A stretch of 64,000 nucleotides of DNA from an uncultured Actinomycetes bacterium (GCA_903827945.1 CAIKKN010000031.1:1-64000); one strand, 5' to 3'; numbered from the stretch's first letter, positions 26,533 to 35,769 are shown. Notes: generated by a model not told the origin, from the sequence alone. Program-made: numbers and translations.

Positions 26533-27324
26533 ATGACAACAGTGGGCATTATCGGAGTAGGAAATATGGGCGAGGCTCTGCTTTCTGGTTTGCTGCTCGC
26601 TGGAGCTCCAAAGACAGATGTCATATTTGCTCAAAGGTCGGATGAAAGAGCTACTTATATTTCAGAACGGTATGGAATTTCACGCAAACCACTTTCAACC
26701 GTTGCAGCTGCAGATGTTGTCATCTTGGCGGTAAAACCAAAGGACATCGCGGCGATGTGCGGGGAGATTAAAGGCCATCTGAGGGCTGGATCGGCTTTAG
26801 TATCTGTTGCTGCAGGCAAAACTATTGAGGGTATTCAATCCATCGTGGGCCCGGATATCGCCGTTATTCGAGTAATGCCAAACACCCCCACCTCAATTGG
26901 TAGCGGCGCTGCTGGCATTTCAAGAGGCGAAGGCGTCAGCGAAACACAAATCTCATTTGTTAAGAAATTTTTAGAAGCTAGCGGAATTGTTGTTGAAGTC
27001 CCAGAAAACCTTCAATCGGCTATCACAGCAACAAGCGGTTCTGGCCCGGCTTACTTTTTTGCTTTTGTGGAAGCGATGGTTGAGGGCGGTAAGAAACTAG
27101 GACTCACAGAAGAAGTCGCGACCAAACTTACGATTCAAACAATCGTTGGGGCGGCGGGCATGCTGGAAAACTCAGGAAAATCAGCAAGAGAGCTTCGTGA
27201 AAATGTTACAAGTCCAAACGGAACAACATTTGCTGCACTTTCGAAGTTTAACGAGATGGGACTTACGCAAATGGTCGAGGCTGCAATGGCAGCTTCTGCA
27301 AAGCGCTCTCAGGAATTAGCGTGA
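26533..27324 (+). CDS. proC: Pyrroline-5-carboxylate reductase
   Basis: The 263-residue enzyme uses NAD(P)H to reduce pyrroline-5-carboxylate to proline. The Rossmann motif GVGNMGEALLSG is at the N-terminus, VIRVMPNTPTSIG is in the middle, and the family signature around SGSGPAYFFAFVEAM and the VTSPNGTT region follow. It overlaps the next gene by four bases. Confidence 0.95.
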   Translation: MTTVGIIGVGNMGEALLSGLLLAGAPKTDVIFAQRSDERATYISERYGISRKPLSTVAAADVVILAVKPKDIAAMCGEIKGHLRAGSALVSVAAGKTIEGIQSIVGPDIAVIRVMPNTPTSIGSGAAGISRGEGVSETQISFVKKFLEASGIVVEVPENLQSAITATSGSGPAYFFAFVEAMVEGGKKLGLTEEVATKLTIQTIVGAAGMLENSGKSARELRENVTSPNGTTFAALSKFNEMGLTQMVEAAMAASAKRSQELA

Positions 27325-28238
27325 AGCGCGTACTTGTTCTTATCGCTCATATCGCAATCTTCTCAACAATTAGTTCGACAGCTTTTGCTGCAACGCCAGT
27401 AAAAATGACAGCGCTAAAACCCACAGCGCAGATTCAACTTTCTAGCGATCCTTCCGATCAAATTTCTTCACTAATAGTTTCACCAACTTCCATCATTGTG
27501 ACGGGTACAAGTGCGGGTACGGGATACATGAAAGCGCTGGATCGAACAGGCCAAACTCAGTTGTGGGATCTTCACCTGGTTTCCGAAAATTCAACTGACA
27601 GTATGGCGAACGCTGTTTACCGCGAACCATCAGGCACTTTATGGGTAGCCGGGGCTAGCGCCGTTGTGCCTGCGCAGTCCACGCCCACTCCGATTCCATC
27701 CACCGTACTAAATCCTTCAGGTGTTATGCCAGAAACAACAACAGCGATTGCATCCCTAACGGAATTAGATATTTGGAAAGTGAGTTCACGAGGGCTACTT
27801 CTAGGGAGCTTCAAGCTTTCGATGGGGGATGTAGTTTTTCCAGATTCAATTTCCGTCACTGGCGGCAAAGTGACGGTTGGAGGAGGGATCGCAGCGCGAA
27901 TACAAACTCGATTTTCCATTTCGATGGACATTTCCGGGCTATTTTCCGCACCAAAATTTTCGTCCATCAAAACATCTGCCTTAAATAGTACAAAGGAAAT
28001 CAAAACCACGCTTTCAACGTGGAAGTCCTTTGTTACCTCCACCCCGATAAAAGGTTTGCCTACGTGGAAACCTAAGGCGAATTCGCAAGTATTGGTTCGT
28101 TACGACGCAAAAACTAAAGCAGTTAAAGCTGCCTATTTAACTTCTGAAGAAATTCTTGATCTAGCTTGGGAGAAAAGCCTTGGAATTGTTCTTCTGCTTT
28201 CTTCTACCTCGGGCTACGCAATTTCAATTGTAAAGTGA
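27321..28238 (+). CDS. Secreted protein of unknown function
   Basis: The 305-residue product starts at GTG 27321 within the proC stop. A signal peptide (1-23, ending STAFA) precedes a mature part rich in Ser, Thr, Val and Ile with beta-strand-like segments such as SLIVSPTSIIVTGTSAG and GTLWVAGASAVV. There is a Pro/Thr-rich linker (STPTPIPST) near residue 117. The text suggests a beta-propeller-like or repeat fold but no family is recognisable. Coupling to proC is probably only positional. It ends exactly where the convergent metalloprotease gene ends. Confidence 0.7.
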   Translation: MKRVLVLIAHIAIFSTISSTAFAATPVKMTALKPTAQIQLSSDPSDQISSLIVSPTSIIVTGTSAGTGYMKALDRTGQTQLWDLHLVSENSTDSMANAVYREPSGTLWVAGASAVVPAQSTPTPIPSTVLNPSGVMPETTTAIASLTELDIWKVSSRGLLLGSFKLSMGDVVFPDSISVTGGKVTVGGGIAARIQTRFSISMDISGLFSAPKFSSIKTSALNSTKEIKTTLSTWKSFVTSTPIKGLPTWKPKANSQVLVRYDAKTKAVKAAYLTSEEILDLAWEKSLGIVLLLSSTSGYAISIVK

Positions 28239-30614
28239 TTACTTACTCTTAAATAAAGTGAGTTTTCCTGCCACTCCAGCAATCGCGTACTTCTTGCCAC
28301 TCATTGTTGTCCAGGCAACTTGAGAGGTTGTAGAAAAGTCTCCACCCGAAACAAGGGATAAGGTCTGGTCGGAAGTATTCAAGGAACAGAGTCGTGAATT
28401 ACACCCGAAAAGAATCGAATTCCCATTGAATGCAAATGGAATTGAAGGAGTTCCAAACGCATCTGGAGTCACGTTTTTGGTTACACCAGAAGTTGAATTC
28501 CACTGAATCTGATCAGCGTTTGGAATAGCGACAGCGCTTGCCGCCATCCATGCGTTCGAAACTTTTCCTGAAACAATTGATGAGGCAACGTCAAAACCAG
28601 CAACCGCAACACCATTCGCGCTTGCCTGCACAGTGGAGTAATTCCAGTCTTCAGGATAGATAGTGGAACGAGTTGCCTGTCGAACTTCTCCAAGAATTGC
28701 TGACCGATCCTGATTCATTGAGAGAACCGAGTCATAGGTTACAAATACTGCCGCTCCGATACTTGCTGCAGATACGTGGAAACCCACGTCGCCAGTGGTT
28801 CGTCCAGAAGTGTCTTTATCTCCATCAACTAATTCATAGCTCCACTTATTGTCGATGAGCGATGCGCCTAAGAGAATTCCCTGTGTCTCATCACGATAGA
28901 AAACCTGCAAACCAGACGGGGTGTAAGAACAGGCACTTGAAACACTTACATCACTTGAAGTGCGCACCCGTACAGGGTCTTTGTAGTCATTGAGTACATC
29001 CCCGTTGCCATCGACAGTTTCAAAGTTCCACGTCTTTCCATTGTAGGAAGCATGTCGAAGATCTTTGGATGTTACGTCCCCATAAAAAAGGTGCAAGATT
29101 TCACTTTTGCCACTCTTCTGTATGCACGATGATAGGAATCCCGAGACGTTATCTTTTGTTCTACCACCTGTGGAAAGATTTCCATCGATAGTTGATTTAC
29201 TCCAGGTCGCGCCGTTCAACGTTGCAAATTTTAAATCCCCAGCCTTTGAATCGCTGTAAGCGATGAACTGCTTTCCAAGAATTGCCCCCGATTGGATGTG
29301 GCGGGCATCTACGTTATCTATAACAGTTGAAGTCCATGCAGGCTGCGGCATGACAGCATTTGTAGTTGCGGGATCTGACGTTCCTAAAGCATTTGATGCT
29401 GTAACAGTGAATGAATAATTACTTCCATTCTTTAATCCATTTACCGCGATTGGACTAGATGAAGATTTGATTATCGCCCCTGTTTGGTTCACCTTCACTG
29501 AGTATGAAGTAACCTGGGAAGCTCGATAGTTAATAGGTGGATCAAAAGCGATGATTGCCCCTTTATCGCCAATGAGGGCTTTTACATTTCGCACAACTGT
29601 TGGAATTCCAGTTGGGACTCCGGCGGGTGGCTTTAAAAACATATCAGCCATCATTGCCAGGGCAAGTGGGCCAGGTTCATGAAAAACCTCACCAGCACCG
29701 AGATTTGGAGTCATCACCGAGTCAACACCGCTGGAAGAGAATGTGCTTTCATCCAAGTGACTTACCGATGATCCTTGTTGGTAAGGAGTTGGCGTGTACA
29801 GCTTTGGCTTTACGCCATTATTAGCTGAAATGCCATTCTTGCCAGACCACACGAGGGTATTTGTAAGTGCGCTTCCAAGTTCAACTGATGGTGATGGCAA
29901 ATCCATAAGCCGGCGCCCGTCGGGCAATTGTGCGTATGCATCAAAAGGTGTTGGTTGATCAATCGCTCCGCGCCCATATATCGAGTCATATGAATCATTT
30001 GAAAGAAAACCTAATCCATGTCCAACTTCATGCAACAAAATTGACTCTAAATCATATTGAGATGGTGGGCATCCGCCATCTGTTCCAATATAAAACTGGC
30101 TCGCCATTGTTGAATTGATGTGAATAATAATTTCTGGGTTTGCAGGATCTAAATCTTTTCCGGCTAAAGCGTTAGCCATTGCCGATGGATACCAAAGGTC
30201 GGGGTCTGGTGCAGCCTTGAAGCCATGAAAATATTTTGCAGGTGTTGCAGAAGCAAGAATTCCACCAGAACCCTGACGTGTAAATGTAGCTTCTACATGA
30301 ATTGGAACAGCGGAGGTGTATTCCACTGACCACGCATCAAGTGCAGCTTGCACCGCAGGCATTTCTATTTCAGGAACACCTGTGTACTTAACCACGAATG
30401 TACTTTTTGCAGTCGCATATTTTTCGTTGAGTATTGGGTGCTTCGTGATTGCTGGTGATGTAGAAGAATGATTTGGAGTGGCATATGTATATGCCCAACC
30501 TGCTGGAATTGAATCAAAACCCAGCGCGTGAACAGGGGTAATCGATGTAGCCATCGACGCAATGAGCACACCAACAATCCCGAGTGGTGTCACCGATTTA
30601 GCCGAGAAGCGCAT
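28239..30614 (-). CDS. Large secreted zinc metalloprotease-like protein with FN3 domain
   Basis: With the ATG at 30614 the product has 791 residues. A signal peptide (1-30, ending PVHA) precedes a metallopeptidase domain with HEVGHGLGF at 195-203. The metzincin third His two residues after this motif is Ser. A downstream segment, QPTPFDAYAQLPDGRRL, may supply the third ligand. A fibronectin type III domain (about 360-445) and a C-terminal region of about 340 residues with repeated TWSKSTIDGN-, TWNFETVDGN- and KWSYELVDGD-like units follow. These units look like beta-propeller blades. It is probably an exoenzyme for protein or surface substrates. It is divergent from the glutaredoxin gene with only 25 bases between the start codons. 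Confidence 0.82.
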   Translation of the reverse strand: MRFSAKSVTPLGIVGVLIASMATSITPVHALGFDSIPAGWAYTYATPNHSSTSPAITKHPILNEKYATAKSTFVVKYTGVPEIEMPAVQAALDAWSVEYTSAVPIHVEATFTRQGSGGILASATPAKYFHGFKAAPDPDLWYPSAMANALAGKDLDPANPEIIIHINSTMASQFYIGTDGGCPPSQYDLESILLHEVGHGLGFLSNDSYDSIYGRGAIDQPTPFDAYAQLPDGRRLMDLPSPSVELGSALTNTLVWSGKNGISANNGVKPKLYTPTPYQQGSSVSHLDESTFSSSGVDSVMTPNLGAGEVFHEPGPLALAMMADMFLKPPAGVPTGIPTVVRNVKALIGDKGAIIAFDPPINYRASQVTSYSVKVNQTGAIIKSSSSPIAVNGLKNGSNYSFTVTASNALGTSDPATTNAVMPQPAWTSTVIDNVDARHIQSGAILGKQFIAYSDSKAGDLKFATLNGATWSKSTIDGNLSTGGRTKDNVSGFLSSCIQKSGKSEILHLFYGDVTSKDLRHASYNGKTWNFETVDGNGDVLNDYKDPVRVRTSSDVSVSSACSYTPSGLQVFYRDETQGILLGASLIDNKWSYELVDGDKDTSGRTTGDVGFHVSAASIGAAVFVTYDSVLSMNQDRSAILGEVRQATRSTIYPEDWNYSTVQASANGVAVAGFDVASSIVSGKVSNAWMAASAVAIPNADQIQWNSTSGVTKNVTPDAFGTPSIPFAFNGNSILFGCNSRLCSLNTSDQTLSLVSGGDFSTTSQVAWTTMSGKKYAIAGVAGKLTLFKSK

Positions 30615-30627
30615 GGTCAAAATCTTA
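30615..30627 (-). promoter_or_regulatory. Leaderless-type promoter of the metalloprotease gene
   Basis: On the minus strand TAAGAT (30622-30627) sits seven bases before the ATG. It directly abuts the opposing TAGGCT of the glutaredoxin gene. Confidence 0.55.
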
Positions 30628-30639
30628 TAGGCTTTCAGC
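30628..30639 (+). promoter_or_regulatory. Leaderless-type promoter of the glutaredoxin-like gene
   Basis: TAGGCT (30628-30633) plus TTCAGC leads to the ATG at 30640. It lies back to back with the minus-strand -10 hexamer at 30622-30627. Confidence 0.6.
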
Positions 30640-30894
30640 ATGACCAAAGTCGTCCTCTATTCTCGTTCTGGTTGCCACCTGTGCGATATTGCCCTAGAAA
30701 CCTTAGAAAAGCTGCAGAGTGAGTTAAGCCAGGAGGCACCTTTCGAGATTGAAGTCCTCCTCATAGACGGGGATTCAGATCTAGAAAAGCGTTTTGGCGA
30801 GCAGGTTCCCGTGACGTATATCGATGGTTCTCCCCATGATTTCTGGAGAGTGGAGCCAGATAGATTTAAGAAAGCACTTCTTCAGCGTCGATAA
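30640..30894 (+). CDS. Glutaredoxin-like thiol-disulfide protein
   Basis: The 84-residue thioredoxin-fold protein has a redox motif CHLC in YSRSGCHLCDIALETL near the N-terminus and the cis-Pro region QVPVTYIDG. It resembles the small glutaredoxin family (DUF836 type) of actinobacteria rather than classical CPYC glutaredoxins. It is likely a cytoplasmic thiol oxidoreductase with an unknown partner. Its last 29 bases overlap the end of the convergent XPB helicase gene. Confidence 0.85.
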   Translation: MTKVVLYSRSGCHLCDIALETLEKLQSELSQEAPFEIEVLLIDGDSDLEKRFGEQVPVTYIDGSPHDFWRVEPDRFKKALLQRR

Positions 30895-32506
30895 TTCTGT
30901 ATGCATATCCTTGTTCAGCAAGGAAACGCTGACGATTTTGAGCAAAGTCTTGATCGACAGTATCGCGAGCAACTAATGAATAGAAGCGAGCTCCTCGCCC
31001 ATCAGACTTTGGCCTAAGTATTCGTCCGAGTCGCTGTGCTTCTTCTTGCCTTGATCCAAATGTTCCAGAAACTTGAATCGCGATAGTTGCGTCAGGAAGG
31101 TCAATTGAAAAGTTAGCAACTTTGGAAACAACAAGGCATTTGATTTCACCTTTGCGGTAAAGATCAAAAAGTCTTTCGCGCTCTTTTACTGGCGTTTCAC
31201 CCTTAATCACCGGAGCGCCCAAACTTTCTCCAAGAGCATCAAGTTGATCAAGATATTGACCGATGACTAAAACTTGGTCGTCAGCATGTTTTTTGGCAAG
31301 TGCCACCGCCACATCATGTTTTGTTTTAGTAGTTGAACAGAATCTGTATCGATCTTCTTGCTCCGCAGTCGCATAGCTCATGCGCTCTGCTTCAGTTAAA
31401 TTGATTCTTACTTCGACACAGTCTGCTGGCGCGATATAGCCCTGAGATTCGATTTCTTTCCATGGAACGTCATATCTCTTTGGTCCGATTAGTGAAAATA
31501 CTTCACCTTCCATGCCATCTTCTCGTACAAGGGTTGCGGTTAATCCAAGGCGTCGACGAGATTGAATATCGGCAGTAAAACGAAAAATTGGAGCAGGAAG
31601 TAGGTGGACTTCATCATAAATAATCAGACCCCAGTCAATTGCATCGAAGAGATCTAGGTGAGCATAAACTCCTTGTTTTCGAGTCGTCATAACTTGATAA
31701 GTAGCAATGGTTACAGGACGAATCTCTTTTTTCGCCCCAGAATATTCTCCGATTTCATCTTCATGAAGCGACGTACGCTTGAGAAGTTCATCGCGCCACT
31801 GCCGCGCAGCGACGGTGTTTGTTACTAGAATCAGCGTTGTCGCTTTAGCGTGAGCCATCGCAGCAGCGCCAACAATAGTTTTTCCTGCTCCACAAGGAAG
31901 CACAACGACACCAGAACCACCGTGCCAAAAGCCCTCCGCGGCTAATTCCTGATACCTGCGAATTTTCCAACCATCTTGATTGAGTGAGATTTCGTGAGCT
32001 TCACCGTCAACATACCCTGCGAAATCTTCAGCAGGCCATCCGAGCTTAAGAAGTGCTTGTTTTAGGAATCCACGTTGTCCAGGATGAACAATAATTGTTT
32101 CATCATCAAGGGGGAGCCCTAACATCGGAGCAATCTTTTTGCCGCGAGTAACTTCCTTTAAGACTGCAGGATCATTTGAAACTAGAACCAAGCCGTGAAC
32201 AGGGTGGGCCTCTAAGCGCAATCTTCCATAGCGAGACATGGTTTCGGCGACATCTACTAAAAGCGCATGTGGGACAGCAAAGCGCGAGTACTTCAACAAG
32301 GTGTTAATGACTGCTTCGGCATCGTGCCCTGCTGCACGCGCATTCCACAAGCCGAGAGAAGTAAGGCGGTAGGTATGAATATGTTCTGGAGATTTTTCTA
32401 ATTCGGCGAATGGGGCAATTTCGCGACGACACTCATCAGAAAGTAAATGATCTACATCAAGAAGAAGTGTCTTATCGCTCTGAACAATCAGAGGTCCATC
32501 AGTCAC
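30866..32506 (-). CDS. XPB-type DNA repair helicase
   Basis: The 546-residue SF2 helicase matches the bacterial XPB/ERCC3 family (M. tuberculosis Rv0861c type). It has an N-terminal damage-recognition-like region (1-175), then Walker A LPCGAGKT (203-210), the DEVH box (298-301) and TAT motif III. The XPB RED motif is in LVREDG (328-330), and motif VI is QRLGRILRP. Bacterial XPB proteins are 3' to 5' DNA helicases with a proposed repair role. The upstream neighbours are an M20 peptidase (eight-base overlap) and the helicase-associated protein, its usual partner. Confidence 0.94.
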   Translation of the reverse strand: MTDGPLIVQSDKTLLLDVDHLLSDECRREIAPFAELEKSPEHIHTYRLTSLGLWNARAAGHDAEAVINTLLKYSRFAVPHALLVDVAETMSRYGRLRLEAHPVHGLVLVSNDPAVLKEVTRGKKIAPMLGLPLDDETIIVHPGQRGFLKQALLKLGWPAEDFAGYVDGEAHEISLNQDGWKIRRYQELAAEGFWHGGSGVVVLPCGAGKTIVGAAAMAHAKATTLILVTNTVAARQWRDELLKRTSLHEDEIGEYSGAKKEIRPVTIATYQVMTTRKQGVYAHLDLFDAIDWGLIIYDEVHLLPAPIFRFTADIQSRRRLGLTATLVREDGMEGEVFSLIGPKRYDVPWKEIESQGYIAPADCVEVRINLTEAERMSYATAEQEDRYRFCSTTKTKHDVAVALAKKHADDQVLVIGQYLDQLDALGESLGAPVIKGETPVKERERLFDLYRKGEIKCLVVSKVANFSIDLPDATIAIQVSGTFGSRQEEAQRLGRILRPKSDGRGARFYSLVARDTVDQDFAQNRQRFLAEQGYAYRIIDAEEVLS

Positions 32507-33575
32507 GGATAAGTTCCTTAATAAAGCTCTCGGTTAATTGAACTCTGCCTGGGATTGTGGATGCAAGGATGTGTTCATGAGGTGCGTGTGCACCAGAGCC
32601 AATTGCGCCAAGTCCGTCGAGTACCTCAACGCCTGTAGCGGCTGCAAGGTTGCCATCACTCGCACCACCCACTGACGCAGACCCTATAGGGGGCATACCA
32701 ATTTCATTAGCGACTTGTTCCAGCCTCTCATAAAGAGCTTCTGTCGAAGACAACTCAAGTGGAGGACGATTTATTCCGCCGGTTACTTCAATGCGCGCTT
32801 CTGGGTGAGTCGGTGTTAGAGATTTGATTGCTGTATCAATTCTTTGTAGCTCAGCCATTGTGAAGGAGCGTGAATCAATATCCAAAACAGCTAGTGCTGG
32901 AACGGTATTTGTGACAGTCCCAGAGTGAAGGGTTGTTGGCACAACGGTTGTCCCAAACTCTTCGTTTTCAAGAGCTGTCATCTTTAGAACAATATGTGCA
33001 ATTTCAACGGAGGCGTTTATTCCTTTTTCTGGGTCAAGCCCTGCATGAGAAGCGCGTCCGTGTACTTTAATTTGGTACATCGAAGTTCCCTTGCGTCCTA
33101 CCTTAACTTTTCCGTCAAGAGAAGCCTCGAAAACTAAGACAGCTGCAGCGCTCTTGGAAACTCTTTCAATGAGTGCTCGTGAGGTTTGGCTTCCGACTTC
33201 TTCATCGGTTGTGGCAATGAGAGCAACAGAGCGTTCTGCTCCTTCAATTCCCCTGAGAGCATGAACAGCCTGCAAGAACCCTGCCTTCATATCGAAGGTT
33301 CCAGGTCCAAAGATTTTGTCTCCATCGACTCGCCACAAAGGTAAGTACGAATCAATTGGCCAAACCGTATCTAAATGAGTGAGTAGAACGACTCTTGGGT
33401 TCTCACTTCCCCACCACAAAACAGGGCGACCTTCTTCGATAAAAGTTCTTGCTGGAATCGAAAGATTTCGAGCCACAATTTCTTTCGCGAGCTCAATTAC
33501 ATTTGTGCACGCTTCAAGATCTTCCGTGGGGGATTGGCATTCAACGAGTTCTTTTAACTCAGCAAGAAATGTCAT
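32499..33575 (-). CDS. M20-family metallopeptidase (glutamate carboxypeptidase-like)
   Basis: The 358-residue cytoplasmic protein has the M20 metal-site motifs: THLDTVWPI (His and catalytic Asp), GTFDMKAG (bridging Asp), and TTDEEVGS (catalytic base Glu and metal Glu). A dimerisation lid domain is visible in the middle (KVHGRASHAG region). The late His ligand is in GSGAHAPHEH. Substrates of this group are N-acyl amino acids or small peptides. It is wedged between two DNA repair genes and overlaps the helicase start, so it is probably co-expressed with them although the functional link is unclear. Confidence 0.88.
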   Translation of the reverse strand: MTFLAELKELVECQSPTEDLEACTNVIELAKEIVARNLSIPARTFIEEGRPVLWWGSENPRVVLLTHLDTVWPIDSYLPLWRVDGDKIFGPGTFDMKAGFLQAVHALRGIEGAERSVALIATTDEEVGSQTSRALIERVSKSAAAVLVFEASLDGKVKVGRKGTSMYQIKVHGRASHAGLDPEKGINASVEIAHIVLKMTALENEEFGTTVVPTTLHSGTVTNTVPALAVLDIDSRSFTMAELQRIDTAIKSLTPTHPEARIEVTGGINRPPLELSSTEALYERLEQVANEIGMPPIGSASVGGASDGNLAAATGVEVLDGLGAIGSGAHAPHEHILASTIPGRVQLTESFIKELIRD

Positions 33576-33589
33576 GGTGTAAGTCTGCC

Positions 33590-35746
33590 CTATTTTTCCG
33601 CTGGCGCCACGCCAGTTATTCGAGGGATTCTAAAGTAAGCCACTTCGCCAGTGCCATGGTCCCTTGCGACGAGGGTTCCCAAGGATATAGAGATTGGGTC
33701 AATGAGCTTCTGGGTCACCCCACCATTGTTGTCGGCATATCCGATAGTGACGCTTGCTTGCTCTTCAATATATTGATTAAGAATATCGAGCGTCTCATTT
33801 GCGGTTGTTCGCGGGACAATTTTTGGTTTGTTTGAAGTCGCCTTATCTCCCGCACGGAGTGCTTTAACTGCAGACGTGATGAGCGCCGGTGAGGGCGTGG
33901 AGGGATCTCCAATAATACGAGGAGGTTTTGGCCGGGATTTTGATCGGCGAATAGCAGGAGCAGAAACCAAAATTCCTGTTTCATTTTCAAGTGCAGGTAA
34001 GTAACCCGCATCGCGAAGGGCATTTACAAGATCATGTAAATCAGTTTCTGAAATTAGAACTTGTGGCGCAAGTTTGCGGATATGTATGTCTTCTAACTTC
34101 TTATCGTGAATGATCTGTTGAATTAAGCCTTCATCTTCGCAACGAATATAAGAGCTGCCTACTCCTACGCGTAGCCTGCCGTGTCTTTTTGAAACATCAT
34201 TTATCAAATATTCAAGAGGTTGTGGAACTGGAGTTCGCGAGACTTTCTTCAGAAAATCCTTAATTTGTTCACCCGTTTGGCCATGATCTAGACCTCTGCG
34301 GATTGACCCTTCGCTAAATCTATAAACAGTAGCTCCGCCTCGGCTCTCGATATCGGCGATTGTTCCAATTGAGTTTGCCAATTCAACGGTCAGAGGACCT
34401 GGCGCAATAGCACTGTTGTCGCTTTGAATCAGAATGTGGTCAACGGGAGACGGCAAAGCCATTTTAACTCCGAGGTCTTCGCCAGAAAGAAGTGCTTTGC
34501 CAAATGTGGAAAGTGCGCCTTGGCCTGTGATTCCTAGCCATTCAGCTTCGCGCAGAACCCACTGCATATATTCACTATTTGCTCTTGTTGGAGTTAACCA
34601 CTTCATTAAATGAGCAAGCGAATCAAGGTCAGGATCAATTTCAGAGTTTTCAGCGAGAATTCCCAGTGTCAATTTCTTTAGCGCCGCAATTGTTGAACGA
34701 TCTAACTCAGGCCCAAGCGCCGCAACGTTTTTTCCATCACCTTTTCCGATCAATCCAGCTACTCGCGAAGTTTGTAACCAGAGAATCACAAGATTGTGCC
34801 ATCGCTCTTCTGGTTCCCGGCTTAGCCAAGCATCAAAAGCAATTGTGGGAAGTATCTGATCATCTGTGTCTATGACGATAAGCCCTGCCAAATAAAGTAT
34901 TTCAGCAACAAACCCAGCGCACTCCTCGGTTACTCCAAGATGCTCTGCCGCAGCTTTCAAATCGCGAACACCTAATCCGCCTGAACGTAGCGCTGTAGGA
35001 GGTTCATCTGACCAATAATGCGCGAGCTCTTCGACCCAGCGAATAAGAGTAGAAATATTTGCGATGGCAGCCGGATCAATATTCTTTTGATTTCGCTTTG
35101 TACCAGTTAGTTTAGGTTGCGTTGGCTTGAGTTCTTTGAACACTTTTCCGCCGCGAAGGTGTAGCCCAACTTCTCGAGGCAGCAAGACATTTTGCGAGTC
35201 AATGGCGAGAAGTAATTTATTTTCAAGAAGCCACTTAATGTTTGCGTTCGCCTTCTTTATATCTGCAACCTGGCCCCGAGGGGGACCCCACGCCATTTTT
35301 TCGAGAATTTGAAGAGCACCTTCTGGTGCACTCTTCAGTTCTTTAAGGTTTATTTTTATATCAGAAATTGGTCCCAAACCAGCAGGAAATTCTCCAAGGA
35401 TGGCACGCACGTTTGTTGGGATTCGATACTTTTCGCCGTCTTGATAAACAAATCCTCGGGTCCAAAGAAGTTCGACTGTCTTAATAGCTTCTTTTCCAAC
35501 AAGTTGAAGAACTTCAATTTGGCTAAATGGTTCAGTAAGTATTGCCATTGCAGTAAGTACATCGAATTGCCATTGAGTGAGTACATCCCGAGCTCTAAGC
35601 AAACTTGGTGTGGAGTTGGCTCTAGCGGCTAACGCAGTGAGATCCGATGGCACCGGAGAAAGTAGATCCGGGCGTGCGGAAAAAAGTTCAGCCAGCGACT
35701 TATCGTCGCGGCTGCGAAGTTCTTCTGCAAAGGATGGGCTCGACAT
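33590..35746 (-). CDS. Helicase-associated (XPB/Ssl2-like, Helicase_C_3) protein
   Basis: The 718-residue protein has no Walker motifs. It resembles the helicase-associated protein encoded next to XPB in mycobacteria (Rv0862c type). A winged-helix-like segment is seen near residues 60-110 (TQWQFDVLTAMAILTEPFSQ). The C-terminal half contains the conserved VDHILIQSDNSAIAPGPL segment and RVGVGSSYIRCEDE. The last 75 residues read like a WYL-type module (ASVTIGYADNNGG, IDPISISLGTLVARDH). It is presumably a DNA-binding partner or regulator of the XPB helicase. Confidence 0.82.
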   Translation of the reverse strand: MSSPSFAEELRSRDDKSLAELFSARPDLLSPVPSDLTALAARANSTPSLLRARDVLTQWQFDVLTAMAILTEPFSQIEVLQLVGKEAIKTVELLWTRGFVYQDGEKYRIPTNVRAILGEFPAGLGPISDIKINLKELKSAPEGALQILEKMAWGPPRGQVADIKKANANIKWLLENKLLLAIDSQNVLLPREVGLHLRGGKVFKELKPTQPKLTGTKRNQKNIDPAAIANISTLIRWVEELAHYWSDEPPTALRSGGLGVRDLKAAAEHLGVTEECAGFVAEILYLAGLIVIDTDDQILPTIAFDAWLSREPEERWHNLVILWLQTSRVAGLIGKGDGKNVAALGPELDRSTIAALKKLTLGILAENSEIDPDLDSLAHLMKWLTPTRANSEYMQWVLREAEWLGITGQGALSTFGKALLSGEDLGVKMALPSPVDHILIQSDNSAIAPGPLTVELANSIGTIADIESRGGATVYRFSEGSIRRGLDHGQTGEQIKDFLKKVSRTPVPQPLEYLINDVSKRHGRLRVGVGSSYIRCEDEGLIQQIIHDKKLEDIHIRKLAPQVLISETDLHDLVNALRDAGYLPALENETGILVSAPAIRRSKSRPKPPRIIGDPSTPSPALITSAVKALRAGDKATSNKPKIVPRTTANETLDILNQYIEEQASVTIGYADNNGGVTQKLIDPISISLGTLVARDHGTGEVAYFRIPRITGVAPAEK

Positions 35747-35761
35747 AACCTGCCAACAATA
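35747..35761 (-). promoter_or_regulatory. Near-leaderless promoter of the helicase-associated gene
   Basis: On the minus strand TATTGT (35756-35761) is nine bases before the ATG at 35746. It probably drives the whole three-gene repair cluster. Confidence 0.45.
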
Positions 35762-35769
35762 CCCTCTCC

